Assembly (NCBI GenBank): GCA_022605955.1
Contig: JAKCOZ010000101.1
Coordinates: 1 to 64,000, forward strand
Reading direction: 5' to 3'
DNA from: Rallus limicola
Lineage: Eukaryota; Chordata; Aves; Gruiformes; Rallidae
Length of the DNA: 64,000 nucleotides
A program made the translations under genes and the position numbers. The notes under the pieces were generated by a model. That model saw only the letters and a program-made list of their open reading frames with translations. It made no database searches and was not told the origin of the DNA. Below, piece by piece: positions 9,308-22,007 of the stretch (position 1 is the stretch's first letter; each line of letters opens with the position of its first letter).

Positions 9308-12300
9308 GTCCTGTTAGGAGGTTTCAGACAAGCTATGCCTTTCAGGCCTAGCTTCTTTACTTTGGGAGTTATTGCTGGACGTTTAGCATGTTTTGAACTG
9401 CAGTCTGCTAGGGCCGAGAAAAGCACCGTAGGAGGTTCCAGGCATGTTCCCTCTTTCCAGGCAAAGGAAAAGGCTGAGAGCCAAAGTGACAGGGTCTGCT
9501 CGTGTGTCCTGTTAGGAGGTTTCAGACAAGCTATGCCTTTCAGGCCTAGCTTCTTTACTTTGGGAGTTATTGCTGGACGTTTAGCATGTTTTGAACTGCA
9601 GTCTGCTAGGGCCGAGAAAAGCACCGTAGGAGGTTCCAGGCATGTTCCCTCTTTCCAGGCAAAGGAAAAGGCTGAGAGCCAAAGTGACAGGGTCTGCTCG
9701 TGTGTCCTGTTAGGAGGTTTCAGACAAGCTATGCCTTTCAGGCCTAGCTTCTTTACTTTGGGAGTTATTGCTGGACTTTTAGCATGTTTTGAACTGCAGT
9801 CTGCTAGGGCCGAGAAAAGCACCGTAGGAGGTTCCAGGCATGTTCCCTCTTTCCAGGCAAAGGAAAAGGCTGAGAGCCAAAGTGACAGGGTCTGCTCGTG
9901 TGTCCTGTTAGGAGGTTTCAGACAAGCTATGCCTTTCAGGCCTAGCTTCTTTACTTTGGGAGTTATTGCTGGACGTTTAGCATGTTTTGAACTGCAGTCT
10001 GCTAGGGCCGAGAAAAGCACCGTAGGAGGTTCCAGGCATGTTCCCTCTTTCCAGGCAAAGGAAAAGTCTGAGAGCCAAAGCGACAGGGTCTGCTCGTGTG
10101 TCCTGTTAGGAGGTTTCAGACAAGCTATGCCTTTCAGGCCTAGCTTCTTTATTTTGGGAGTTATTGCTGGACGTTTAGCATGTTTTGAACTGCAGTCTGC
10201 TAGGGCCGAGAAAAGCACCGTAGGAGGTTCCAGGCATGTTCCCTCTTTCCAGGCAAAGGAAAAGGCTGAGAGCCAAAGTGACAGGGTCTGCTCGTGTGTC
10301 CTGTTAGGAGGTTTCAGACAAGCTATGCCTTTCAGGCCTAGCTTCTTTACTTTGGGAGTTATTGCTGGACGTTTAGCATGTTTTGAACTGCAGTCTGCTA
10401 GGGCCGAGAAAAGCACCGTAGGAGGTTCCAGGCATGTTCCCTCTTTCCAGGCAAAGGAAAAGGCTGAGAGCCAAAGTGACAGGGTCTGCTCGTGTGTCCT
10501 GTTAGTAGGTTTCAGACAAGCTATGCCTTTCAGGCCTAGCTTCTTTACTTTGGGAGTTATTGCTGGACGTTTAGCATGTTTTGAACTGCAGTCTGCTAGG
10601 GCCGAGAAAAGCACCGTAGGAGGTTCCAGGCATGTTCCCTCTTTCCAGGCAAAGGAAAAGGCTGAGAGCCAAAGTGACAGGGTCTGCTCGTGTGTCCTGT
10701 TAGGAGGTTTCAGACAAGCTATGCCTTTCAGGCCTAGCTTCTTTATTTTGGGAGTTATTGCTGGACGTTTAGCATGTTTTGAACTGCAGTCTGCTAGGGC
10801 CGAGAAAAGCACCGTAGGAGGTTCCAGGCATGTTCACTCTTTCCAGGCAAAGGAAAAGGCTGAGAGCCAAAGTGACAGGGTCTGCTCGTGTGTCCTGTTA
10901 GGAGGTTTCAGACAAGCTATGCCTTTCAAGCCTAGCTTCTTTACTTTGGGAGTTATTGCTGGACGTTTAGCATGTTTTGAACTGCAGTCTGCTAGGGCCG
11001 AGAAAAGCACCGTAGGAGGTTCCAGGCATGTTCCCTCTTTCCAGGCAAAGGTAAAGGCTGAGAGCCAAAGTGACAGGGTCTGCTCGTGTGTCCTGTTAGG
11101 AGGTTTCAGACAAGCTATGCCTTTCAGGCCTAGCTTCTTTACTTTGGGAGTTATTGCTGGACGTTTAGCATGTTTTGAACTGCAGTCTGCTAGGGCCGAG
11201 AAAAGCACCGTAGGAGGTTCCAGGCATGTTCCCTCTTTCCAGGCAAAGGAAAAGGCTGAGAGCCAAAGCGACAGGGTCTGCTCGTGTGTCCTGTTAGGAG
11301 GTTTCAGACAAGCTATGCCTTTCAGGCCTAGCTTCTTTACTTTGGGAGTTATTGCTGGACGTTTAGCATGTTTTGAACTGCAGTCTGCTAGGGCCGAGAA
11401 AAGCACCGTAGGAGGTTCCAGGCATGTTCCCTCTTTCCAGGCAAAGGAAAAGGCTGAGAGCCAAAGTGACAGGGTCTGCTCGTGTGTCCTGTTAGGAGGT
11501 TTCAGACAAGCTATGCCTTTCAGGCCTCGCTTCTTTACTTTGGGAGTTATTGCTGGACGTTTAGCATGTTTTGAACTGCAGTCTGCTAGGGCCGAGAAAA
11601 GCACCGTAGGAGGTTCCAGGCATGTTCCCTCTTTCCAGGCAAAGGAAAAGGCTGAGAGCCAAAGTGACAGGGGCTGCTCGTGTGTCCTGTTAGGAGGTTT
11701 CAGACAAGCTATGCCTTTCAGGCCTAGCTTCTTTACTTTGGGAGTTATTGCTGGACGTTTAGCATGTTTTGAACTGCAGTCTGCTAGGGCCGAGAAAAGC
11801 ACCGTAGGAGGTTCCAGGCATGTTCCCTCTTTCCAGGCAAAGGAAAAGGCTGAGAGCCAAAGCGACAGGGTCTGCTCGTGTGTCCTGTTAGGAGGTTTCA
11901 GACAAGCTATGCCTTTCAGGCCTAGCTTCTTTACTTTGGGAGTTATTGCTGGACGTTTAGCATGTTTTGAACTGCAGTCTGCTAGGGCCGAGAAAAGCAC
12001 CGTAGGAGGTTCCAGGCATGTTCCCTCTTTCCAGGCAAAGGAAAAGGCTGAGAGCCAAAGTGACAGGGTCTGCTCGTGTGTCCTGTTAGGAGGTTTCAGA
12101 CAAGCTATGCCTTTCAGGCCTAGCTTCTTTACTTTGGGAGTTATTGCTGGACGTTTAGCATGTTTTGAACTGCAGTCTGCTAGGGCCGAGAAAAGCACCG
12201 TAGGAGGTTCCAGGCATGTTCCCTCTTTCCAGGCAAAGGAAAAGGCTGAGAGCCAAAGTGACAGGGTCTGCTCGGGTGTCCTGTTAGGAGGTTTCAGACA

Positions 12301-13294
12301 AGCTATGCCTTTCAGGCCTAGCTTCTTTACTTTGGGAGTTATTGCTGGACGTTTAGCATGTTTTGAACTGCAGTCTGCTAGGGCCGAGAAAAGCACCGTA
12401 GGAGGTTCCAGGCATGTTCCCTCTTTCCAGGCAAAGGAAAAGGCTGAGAGCCAAAGTGACAGGGGCTGCTCATGTGTCCTGTTAGGAGGTTTCAGACAAG
12501 CTATGCCTTTCAGGCCTAGCTTCTTTACTTTGGGAGTTATTGCTGGACGTTTAGCATGTTTTGAACTGCAGTCTGCTAGGGCCGAGAAAAGCACCGTAGG
12601 AGGTTCCAGGCATGTTCCCTCTTTCCAGGCAAAGGAAAAGGCTGAGAGCCAAAGTGACAGGGTCTGCTCGGGTGTCCTGTTAGGAGGTTTCAGACAAGCT
12701 ATGCCTTTCAGGCCTAGATTCTTTACTTTGGGAGGTATTGCTGGACGTTTAGCATGTTTTGAACTGCAGTCTGCTAGGGCCGAGAAAAGAACCGTAGGAG
12801 GTTCCAGGCATGTTCCCTCTTTCCAGGCAAAGGAAAAGGCTGAGAGCCAAAGTGACAGGGTCTGCTCGGGTGTCCTGTTAGGAGGTTTCAGACAAGCTAT
12901 GCCTTTCAGGCCTAGCTTCTTTACTTTGGGAGTTATTGCTGGACGTTTAGCATGTTTTGAGCTGCAGTCTGCTAGGGCCGAGAAAAGCACCGTAGGAGGT
13001 TCCAGGCATGTTCCCTCTTTCCAAGCAAAGGAAAAAGCTGAGAGCCAAAGTGTCAGGGTTTGCTCGTGTGTCCTGTTAGGAGGTTTCAGACAAGCTATGC
13101 CTTTCAGGCCTAGCTTCTTTACTTTGGGAGTTATTGCTGGACGTTTAGCATGTTTTGAACTGCAGTCTGCTAGGGCCGAGAAAAGCACCGTAGGAGGTTC
13201 CAGGCATGTTCCCTCTTTCAAAGCAAAGGAAAAGGCTGAGAGCCAAAGTGACAGGGTCTGCTTGTGTTTCCTGTTAGGAGGTTTCAGACAAGCT
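9308..13294 (+). repeat. Higher-order block alpha, copy 2
   Basis: Same variant order as 1-3987 at offset 9307 (47 monomers plus one base). Checked markers include ggactttta (464 and 9771), gttcactct, the monomer with ctagattc and gggaggtat, and the closing cassette. It also matches 57030-61016. Confidence 0.92.
12899..13294 (+). repeat. Two-monomer marker cassette 2
   Basis: Carries ccaagca, aaaaagc, gtcagg, gtttgctcg, tttcaaagca and gcttgtgtttc as in cassette 1, exactly 9307 bp downstream. It is followed by the complex +1 indel at 13303. Confidence 0.9.
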
Positions 13295-16200
13295 ATGCCT
13301 TTTAAGGCCTAGCTTCTTTACTTTGGGAGTTATTGCTGGACGTTTAGCATGTTTTGAACTGCAGTCTGCTAGGGCCGAGAAAAGCACCGTAGGAGGTTCC
13401 AGGCATGTTCCCTCTTTCCAGGCAAAGGAAAAGGCTGAGAGCCAAAGTGACAGGGTCTGCTCGTGTGTCCTGTTAGGAGGTTTCAGACAAGCTATGCCTT
13501 TCAGGCCTAGCTTCTTTACTTTGGGAGTTATTGCTGGACGTTTAGCATGTTTTGAACTGCAGTCTGCTCGGTCCGAGAAAAGCACCGTAGGAGGTTCCAG
13601 GCATGTTCCCTCTTTCCAGGCAAAGGAAAAGGCTGAGAACCAAAGTGACAGGGGCTGCTCGTGTGTCATGTTAGGAGGTTTCAGACAAGCTATGCCTTTC
13701 AGGCCTAGCTTCTTTACTTTGGGAGTTATTGCTGGACATTTAGCATGTTTTGAACTGCAGTCTGCTAGGGCCGAGAAAAGCACCGTAGGAGGTTCCAGGC
13801 ATGTTCCCTCTTTCCAGGCAAAGGGAAAGGCTGAGAGCCAAAGTGACAGGGTCTGCTCGTGTGTCCTGTTAGGAGGTTTCAGACAAGCTATGCCTTTCAG
13901 GCCTAGCTTCTTTACTTTGGGAGTTATTGCTGGACGTTTAGCATGTTTTGAACTGCAGTCTGCTAGGGCCGAGAAAAGCACCGTAGGTGGTTCCAGGCAT
14001 GTTCACTCTTTCCAGGCAAAGGAAAAGGCTGAGAGCCAAAGTGACAGGGGGTGCTCATGTGTCCTGTTAGGAGGTTTCAGACAAGCTATGCCTTTCAGGC
14101 CTAGCTTCTTTACTTTGGGAGTTATTGCTGGACGTTTAGCATGTTTTGAACTGCAGTCTGCTAGGGCCGAGAAAAGCACCGTAGGAGGTTCCAGGCATGT
14201 TCCCTCTTTCCAGGCAAAGGAAAAGGCTGAGAGCCAAAGTGACAGGGTCTGCTCGGGTGTCCTGTTAGGAGGTTTCAGACAAGCTATGCCTTTCAGGCCT
14301 AGCTTCTTTACTTTGGGAGTTATTGCTGGACGTTTAGCATGTTTTGAACTGCAGTCTGCTAGGGCCGAGAAAAGCACCGTAGGAGGTTCCAGGCATGTTC
14401 CCTCTTTCCAGGCAAAGGAAAAGGCTGAGAGCCAAAGTGACAGGGTCTGCTCGTGTGTCCTGTTAGGAGGTTTCAGACAAGCTATGCCTTTCAGGGCTAG
14501 CTTCTTTACTTTGGGAGTTATTGCTGGACGTTTAGCATGTTTTGAACTGCAGTCTGCTAGGGCCGAGAAAAGCACCGTAGGAGGTTCCAGGCATGTTCCC
14601 TCTTTCCAGGCAAAGGAAAAGGCTGAGAGCCAAAGTGACAGGGTCTGCTCGTGTGTCCTGTTAGGAGGTTTCAGACAAGCTATGCCTTTCAGGCCTAGCT
14701 TCTTTACTTTGGGAGTTATTGCTGGACGTTTAGCATGTTTTGAACTGCAGTCTGCTAGGGCCGAGAAAAGCACCGTAGGAGGTTCCAGGCATGTTCCCTC
14801 TTTCCAGGCAAAGGAAAAGTCTGAGAGCCAAAGCGAGAGGGTCTGCTCGTGTGTCCTGTTAGGAGGTTTCAGACAAGCTATGCCTTTCAGGCCTAGCTTC
14901 TTTATTTTGGGAGTTATTGCTGGACGTTTAGCATGTTTTGAACTGCAGTCTGCTAGGGCCGAGAAAAGCACCGTAGGAGGTTCCAGGCATGTTCCCTCTT
15001 TCCAGGCAAAGGAAAAGGCTGAGAGCCAAAGTGACAGGGTCTGCTCGTGTGTCCTGTTAGGAGGTTTCAGACAAGCTATGCCTTTCAGGCCTAGCTTCTT
15101 TACTTTGGGAGTTATTGCTGGACGTTTAGCATGTTTTGAACTGCAGTCTGCTAGGGCCGAGAAAAGCACCGTAGGAGGTTCCAGGCATGTTCCCTCTTTC
15201 CAGGCAAAGGAAAAGGCTGAGAGCCAAAGTGACAGGGTCTGCTCGTGTGTCCTGTTAGGAGGTTTCAGACAAGCTATGCCTTTCAGGCCTAGCTTCTTTA
15301 CTTTGGGAGTTATTGCTGGACGTTTAGCATGTTTTGAACTGCAGTCTGCTAGGGCCGAGAAAAGCACCGTAGGAGGTTCCAGGCATGTTCCCTCTTTCCA
15401 GGCAAAGGAAAAGGCTGAGAGCCAAAGTGACAGGGTCTGCTCGTGTGTCCTGTTAGGAGGTTTCAGACAAGCTATGCCTTTCAGGCCTAGCTTCTTTATT
15501 TTGGGAGTTATTGCTGGACGTTTAGCATGTTTTGAACTGCAGTCTGCTAGGGCCGAGAAAAGCACCGTAGGAGGTTCCAGGCATGTTCCCTCTTTCCAGG
15601 CAAAGGAAAAGGCTGAGAGCCAAAGTGACAGGGTCTGCTCGTGTGTCCTGTTAGGAGGTTTCAGACAAGCTATGCCTTTCAAGCCTAGCTTCTTTACTTT
15701 GGGAGTTATTGCTGGACGTTTAGCATGTTTTGAACTGCAGTCTGCTAGGGCCGAGAAAAGCACCGTAGGAGGTTCCAGGCATGTTCCCTCTTTCCAGGCA
15801 AAGGTAAAGGCTGAGAGCCAAAGTGACAGGGTCTGCTCGTGTGTCCTGTTAGGAGGTTTCAGACAAGCTATGCCTTTCAGGCCTAGCTTCTTTACTTTGG
15901 GAGTTATTGCTGGACGTTTAGCATGTTTTGAACTGCAGTCTGCTAGGGCCGAGAAAAGCACCGTAGGAGGTTCCAGGCATGTTCCCTCTTTCCAGGCAAA
16001 GGAAAAGGCTGAGAGCCAAAGTGACAGGGTCTGCTCGTGTGTCCTGTTAGGAGGTTTCAGACAAGCTATGCCTTTCAGGGCTAGCTTCTTTACTTTGGGA
16101 GTTATTGCTGGACGTTTAGCATGTTTTGAACTGCAGTCTGCTAGGGCCGAGAAAAGCACCGTAGGAGGTTCCAGGCATGTTCCCTCTTTCCAGGCAAAGG

Positions 16201-17180
16201 AAAAGGCTGAGAGCCAAAGTGACAGGGTCTGCTCGTGTGTCCTGTTAGGAGGTTTCAGACAAGCTATGCCTTTCAGGCCTAGCTTCTTTACTTTGGGAGT
16301 TATTGCTGGACGTTTAGCATGTTTTGAACTGCAGTCTGCTAGGGCCGAGAAAAGCACCGTAGGAGGTTCCAGGCATGTTCCCTCTTTCCAGGCAAAGGAA
16401 AAGTCTGAGAGCCAAAGCGAGAGGGTCTGCTCGTGTGTCCTGTTAGGAGGTTTCAGACAAGCTATGCCTTTCAGGCCTAGCTTCTTTATTTTGGGAGTTA
16501 TTGCTGGACGTTTAGCATGTTTTGAACTGCAGTCTGCTAGGGCCGAGAAAAGCACCGTAGGAGGTTCCAGGCATGTTCCCTCTTTCCAGGCAAAGGAAAA
16601 GGCTGAGAGCCAAAGTGACAGGGTCTGCTCGTGTGTCCTGTTAGGAGGTTTCAGACAAGCTATGCCTTTCAGGCCTAGCTTCTTTACTTTGGGAGTTATT
16701 GCTGGACGTTTAGCATGTTTTGAACTGCAGTCTGCTAGGGCCGAGAAAAGCACCGTAGGAGGTTCCAGGCATGTTCCCTCTTTCCAGGCAAAGGAAAAGG
16801 CTGAGAGCCAAAGTGACAGGGTCTGCTCGTGTGTCCTGTTAGGAGGTTTCAGACAAGCTATGCCTTTCAGGCCTAGCTTCTTTATTTTGGGAGTTATTGC
16901 TGGACGTTTAGCATGTTTTGAACTGCAGTCTGCTAGGGCCGAGAAAAGCACCGTAGGAGGTTCCAGGCATGTTCCCTCTTTCCAGGCAAAGGAAAAGGCT
17001 GAGAGCCAAAGTGACAGGGTCTGCTCGTGTGTCCTGTTAGGAGGTTTCAGACAAGCTATGCCTTTCAAGCCTAGCTTCTTTACTTTGGGAGTTATTGCTG
17101 GACGTTTAGCATGTTTTGAACTGCAGTCTGCTAGGGCCGAGAAAAGCACCGTAGGAGGTTCCAGGCATGTTCCCTCTTTC
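13295..17180 (+). repeat. Higher-order block beta, copy 2
   Basis: Same order as 3988-7873, including the ctcggtccgag monomer, the gacatt monomer and the 8-monomer unit starting at 14484 and again at 16068. Private changes include gtaggtgg near 13986 (gtaggagg elsewhere) and ggaggtttc where copies 1 and 3 have ggagttttc. Here the R-to-K monomer near 17050 keeps its usual aaaggtaaagg, unlike the chimera in copy 1. Confidence 0.88.
13303..13304 (+). other. Complex +1 indel (c replaced by ta), copy 2
   Basis: Identical to the change at 3996, with ccttttaagg in place of cctttcagg. It lies just after cassette 2 and closes the forward frame at 13312. Confidence 0.95.
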
Positions 17181-20100
17181 CAGGCAAAGGTAAAGGCTGA
17201 GAGCCAAAGCGACAGGGTCTGCTCGTGTGTCCTGTTAGGAGGTTTCAGACAAGCTATGCCTTTCAGGCCTAGCTTCTTTACTTTGGGAGTTATTGCTGGA
17301 CGTTTAGCATGTTTTGAACTGCAGTCTGCTAGGGCCGAGAAAAGCACCGTAGGAGGTTCCAGGCATGTTCCCTCTTTCCAGGCAAAGGAAAAGGCTGAGA
17401 GCCAAAGTGACAGGGTCTGCTCGTGTGTCCTGTTAGGAGGTTTCAGACAAGCTATGCCTTTCAGGCCTAGCTTCTTTACTTTGGGAGTTATTGCTGGACG
17501 TTTAGCATGTTTTGAACTGCAGTCTGCTAGGGCCGAGAAAAGCACCGTAGGAGGTTCCAGGCATGTTCCCTCTTTCCAGGGAAAGGAAAAGGCTGAGAGC
17601 CAAAGTGACAGGGTCTGCTCGTGTGTCCTGTTAGGAGGTTTCAGACAAGCTATGCCTTTCAAGCCTAGCTTCTTTACTTTGGGAGTTATTGCTGGACGTT
17701 TAGCATGTTTTGAACTGCAGTCTGCTAGGGCCGAGAAAAGCACCGTAGGAGGTTCCAGGCATGTTCCCTCTTTCCAGGCAAAGGTAAAGGCTGAGAGCCA
17801 AAGTGACAGGGTCTGCTCGTGTGTCCTGTTAGGAGGTTTCAGACAAGCTATGCCTTTCAGGCCTAGCTTCTTTACTTTGGGAGTTATTGCTGGACGTTTA
17901 GCATGTTTTGAACTGCAGTCTGCTAGGGCCGAGAAAAGCACCGTAGGAGGTTCCAGGCATGTTCCCTCTTTCCAGGCAAAGGAAAAGGCTGAGAGCCAAA
18001 GCGACAGGGTCTGCTCGTGTGTCCTGTTAGGAGGTTTCAGACAAGCTATGCCTTTCAGGCCTAGCTTCTTTACTTTGGGAGTTATTGCTGGACGTTTAGC
18101 ATGTTTTGAACTGCAGTCTGCTAGGGCCGAGAAAAGCACCGTAGGAGGTTCCAGGCATGTTCCCTCTTTCCAGGCAAAGGAAAAGGCTGAGAGCCAAAGT
18201 GACAGGGTCTGCTCGGGTGTCCTGTTAGGAGGTTTCAGACAAGCTATGCCTTTCATGCCTCGCTTCTTTACTTTGGGAGTTATTGCTGGACGTTTAGCAT
18301 GTTTTGAACTGCAGTCTGCTAGGGCCGAGAAAAGCACCGTAGGAGGTTCCAGGCATGTTCCCTCTTTCCAGGCAAAGGAAAAGGCTGAGAGCCAAAGTGA
18401 CAGGGGCTGCTCGTGTGTCCTGTTAGGAGGTTTCAGACAAGCTATGCCTTTCAGGCCTAGCTTCTTTACTTTGGGAGTTATTGCTGGACGTTTAGCATGT
18501 TTTGAACTGCAGTCTGCTAGGGCCGAGAAAAGCACCGTAGGAGGTTCCAGGCATGTTCCCTCTTTCCAGGCAAAGGAAAAGGCTGAGAGCCAAAGCGACA
18601 GGGTCTGCTCGTGTGTCCTGTTAGGAGGTTTCAGACAAGCTATGCCTTTCAGGCCTAGCTTCTTTACTTTGGGAGTTATTGCTGGACGTTTAGCATGTTT
18701 TGAACTGCAGTCTGCTAGGGCCGAGAAAAGCACCGTAGGAGGTTCCAGGCATGTTCCCTCTTTCCAGGCAAAGGAAAAGGCTGAGAGCCAAAGTGACAGG
18801 GTCTGCTCGTGTGTCCTGTTAGGAGGTTTCAGACAAGCTATGCCTTTCAGGCCTAGCTTCTTTACTTTGGGAGTTATTGCTGGACGTTTAGCATGTTTTG
18901 AACTGCAGTCTGCTAGGGCCGAGAAAAGCACCGTAGGAGGTTCCAGGCATGTTCCCTCTTTCCAGGCAAAGGAAAAGGCTGAGAGCCAAAGTGACAGGGT
19001 CTGCTCGTGTGTCCTGTTAGGAGGTTTCAGACAAGCTATGCCTTTCAGGCCTAGCTTCTTTACTTTGGGAGTTATTGCTGGACGTTTAGCATGTTTTGAA
19101 CTGCAGTCTGCTAGGGCCGAGAAAAGCACCGTAGGAGGTTCCAGGCATGTTCCCTCTTTCCAGGCAAAGGAAAAGGCTGAGAGCCAAAGTGACAGGGTCT
19201 GCTCGTGTGTCCTGTTAGGAGGTTTCAGACAAGCTATGCCTTTCAGGCCTAGCTTCTTTACTTTGGGAGTTATTGCTGGACGTTTAGCATGTTTTGAACT
19301 GCAGTCTGCTAGGGCCGAGAAAAGCACCGTAGGAGGTTCCAGGCATGTTCCCTCTTTCCAGGCAAAGGAAAAGGCTGAGAGCCAAAGTGACAGGGTCTGC
19401 TCGTGTGTCCTGTTAGGAGGTTTCAGACAAGCTATGCCTTTCAAGCCTAGCTTCTTTACTTTGGGAGTTATTGCTGGACGTTTAGCATGTTTTGAACTGC
19501 AGTCTGCTAGGGCCGAGAAAAGCACCGTAGGAGGTTCCAGGCATGTTCCCTCTTTCCAGGCAAAGGTAAAGGCTGAGAGCCAAAGTGACAGGGTCTGCTC
19601 GTGTGTCCTGTTAGGAGGTTTCAGACAAGCTATGCCTTTCAGGCCTAGCTTCTTTACTTTGGGAGTTATTGCTGGACGTTTAGCATGTTTTGAACTGCAG
19701 TCTGCTAGGGCCGAGAAAAGCACCGTAGGAGGTTCCAGGCATGTTCCCTCTTTCCAGGCAAAGGAAAAGGCTGAGAGCCAAAGTGACAGGGTCTGCTCGT
19801 GTGTCCTGTTAGGAGGTTTCAGACAAGCTATGCCTTTCAGGGCTAGCTTCTTTACTTTGGGAGTTATTGCTGGACGTTTAGCATGTTTTGAACTGCAGTC
19901 TGCTAGGGCCGAGAAAAGCACCGTAGGAGGTTCCAGGCATGTTCCCTCTTTCCAGGCAAAGGAAAAGGCTGAGAGCCAAAGTGACAGGGTCTGCTCGTGT
20001 GTCCTGTTAGGAGGTTTCAGACAAGCTATGCCTTTCAGGCCTAGCTTCTTTATTTTGGGAGTTATTGCTGGACGTTTAGCATGTTTTGAACTGCAGTCTG

Positions 20101-22007
20101 CTAGGGCCGAGAAAAGCACCGTAGGAGGTTCCAGGCATGTTCCCTCTTTCCAGGCAAAGGAAAAGGCTGAGAGCCAAAGTGACAGGGTCTGCTCGTGTGT
20201 CCTGTTAGGAGGTTTCAGACAAGCTATGCCTTTCAAGCCTAGCTTCTTTACTTTGGGAGTTATTGCTGGACGTTTAGCATGTTTTGAACTGCAGTCTGCT
20301 AGGGCCGAGAAAAGCACCGTAGGAGGTTCCAGGCATGTTCCCTCTTTCCAGGCAAAGGTAAAGGCTGAGAGCCAAAGTGACAGGGTCTGCTCGTGTGTCC
20401 TGTTAGGAGGTTTCAGACAAGCTATGCCTTTCAGGCCTAGCTTCTTTACTTTGGGAGTTATTGCTGGACGTTTAGCATGTTTTGAACTGCAGTCTGCTAG
20501 GGCCGAGAAAAGCACCGTAGGAGGTTCCAGGCATGTTCCCTCTTTCCAGGCAAAGGAAAAGGCTGAGAGCCAAAGCGACAGGGTCTGCTCGTGTGTCCTG
20601 TTAGGAGGTTTCAGACAAGCTATGCCTTTCAGGCCTAGCTTCTTTACTTTGGGAGTTATTGCTGGACGTTTAGCATGTTTTGAACTGCAGTCTGCTAGGG
20701 CCGAGAAAAGCACCGTAGGAGGTTCCAGGCATGTTCCCTCTTTCCAGGCAAAGGAAAAGGCTGAGAGCCAAAGTGACAGGGTCTGCTCGGGTGTCCTGTT
20801 AGGAGGTTTCAGACAAGCTATGCCTTTCAGGCCTCGCTTCTTTACTTTGGGAGTTATTGCTGGACGTTTAGCATGTTTTGAACTGCAGTCTGCTAGGGCC
20901 GAGAAAAGCACCGTAGGAGGTTCCAGGCATGTTCCCTCTTTCCAGGCAAAGGAAAAGGCTGAGAGCCAAAGTGACAGGGTCTGCTCGTGTGTCCTGTTAG
21001 GAGGTTTCAGACAAGCTATGCCTTTCAGGCCTAGCTTCTTTACTTTGGGAGTTATTGCTGGACGTTTAGCATGTTTTGAACTGCAGTCTGCTAGGGCCGA
21101 GAAAAGCACCGTAGGAGGTTCCAGGCATGTTCCCTCTTTCCAGGCAAAGGAAAAGGCTGAGAGCCAAAGCGACAGGGTCTGCTCGTGTGTCCTGTTAGGA
21201 GGTTTCAGACAAGCTATGCCTTTCAGGCCTAGCTTCTTTACTTTGGGAGTTATTGCTGGACGTTTAGCATGTTTTGAACTGCAGTCTGCTAGGGCCGAGA
21301 AAAGCACCGTAGGAGGTTCCAGGCATGTTCCCTCTTTCCAGGCAAAGGAAAAGGCTGAGAGCCAAAGTGACAGGGTCTGCTCGTGTGTCCTGTTAGGAGG
21401 TTTCAGACAAGCTATGCCTTTCAGGCCTAGCTTCTTTACTTTGGGAGTTATTGCTGGACGTTTAGCATGTTTTGAACTGCAGTCTGCTAGGGCCGAGAAA
21501 AGCACCGTAGGAGGTTCCAGGCATGTTCCCTCTTTCCAGGCAAAGGAAAAGGCTGAGAGCCAAAGTGACAGGGTCTGCTTGTGTTTCCTGTTAGGAGGTT
21601 TCAGACAAGCTATGCCTTTCAGGCCTAGCTTCTTTACTTTGGGAGTTATTGCTGGACGTTTAGCATGTTTTGAACTGCAGTCTGCTAGGGCCGAGAAAAG
21701 CACCGTAGGAGGTTCCAGGCATGTTCCCTCTTTCCAGGCAAAGGAAAAGGCTGAGAGCCAAAGTGACAGGGTCTGCTCGTGTGTCCTGTTAGGAGGTTTC
21801 AGACAAGCTATGCCTTTCAGGCCTAGCTTCTTTACTTTGGGAGTTATTGCTGGACGTTTAGCATGTTTTGAACTGCAGTCTGCTAGGGCCGAGAAAAGCA
21901 CCGTAGGAGGTTCCAGGCATGTTCCCTCTTTCCAGGCAAAGGAAAAGGCTGAGAGCCAAAGTGACAGGGTCTGCTCGTGTGTCCTGTTAGGAGGTTTCAG
22001 ACAAGCT
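17181..22007 (+). repeat. Mixed satellite stretch with R-to-K/E-to-V led units
   Basis: Monomers with ttcaagcct and aaaggtaaagg recur near 17,650, 19,440 and 20,235. Each is followed by a majority monomer and then, in various orders, gctcgggtg, cctcgcttc or cagggctagc monomers. Private changes are ccagggaaag (about 17577) and ttcatgcctcgc (about 18253). One gcttgtgtttc monomer near 21579 lacks the rest of the cassette. The order resembles pieces of alpha and beta spliced together. Confidence 0.75.
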
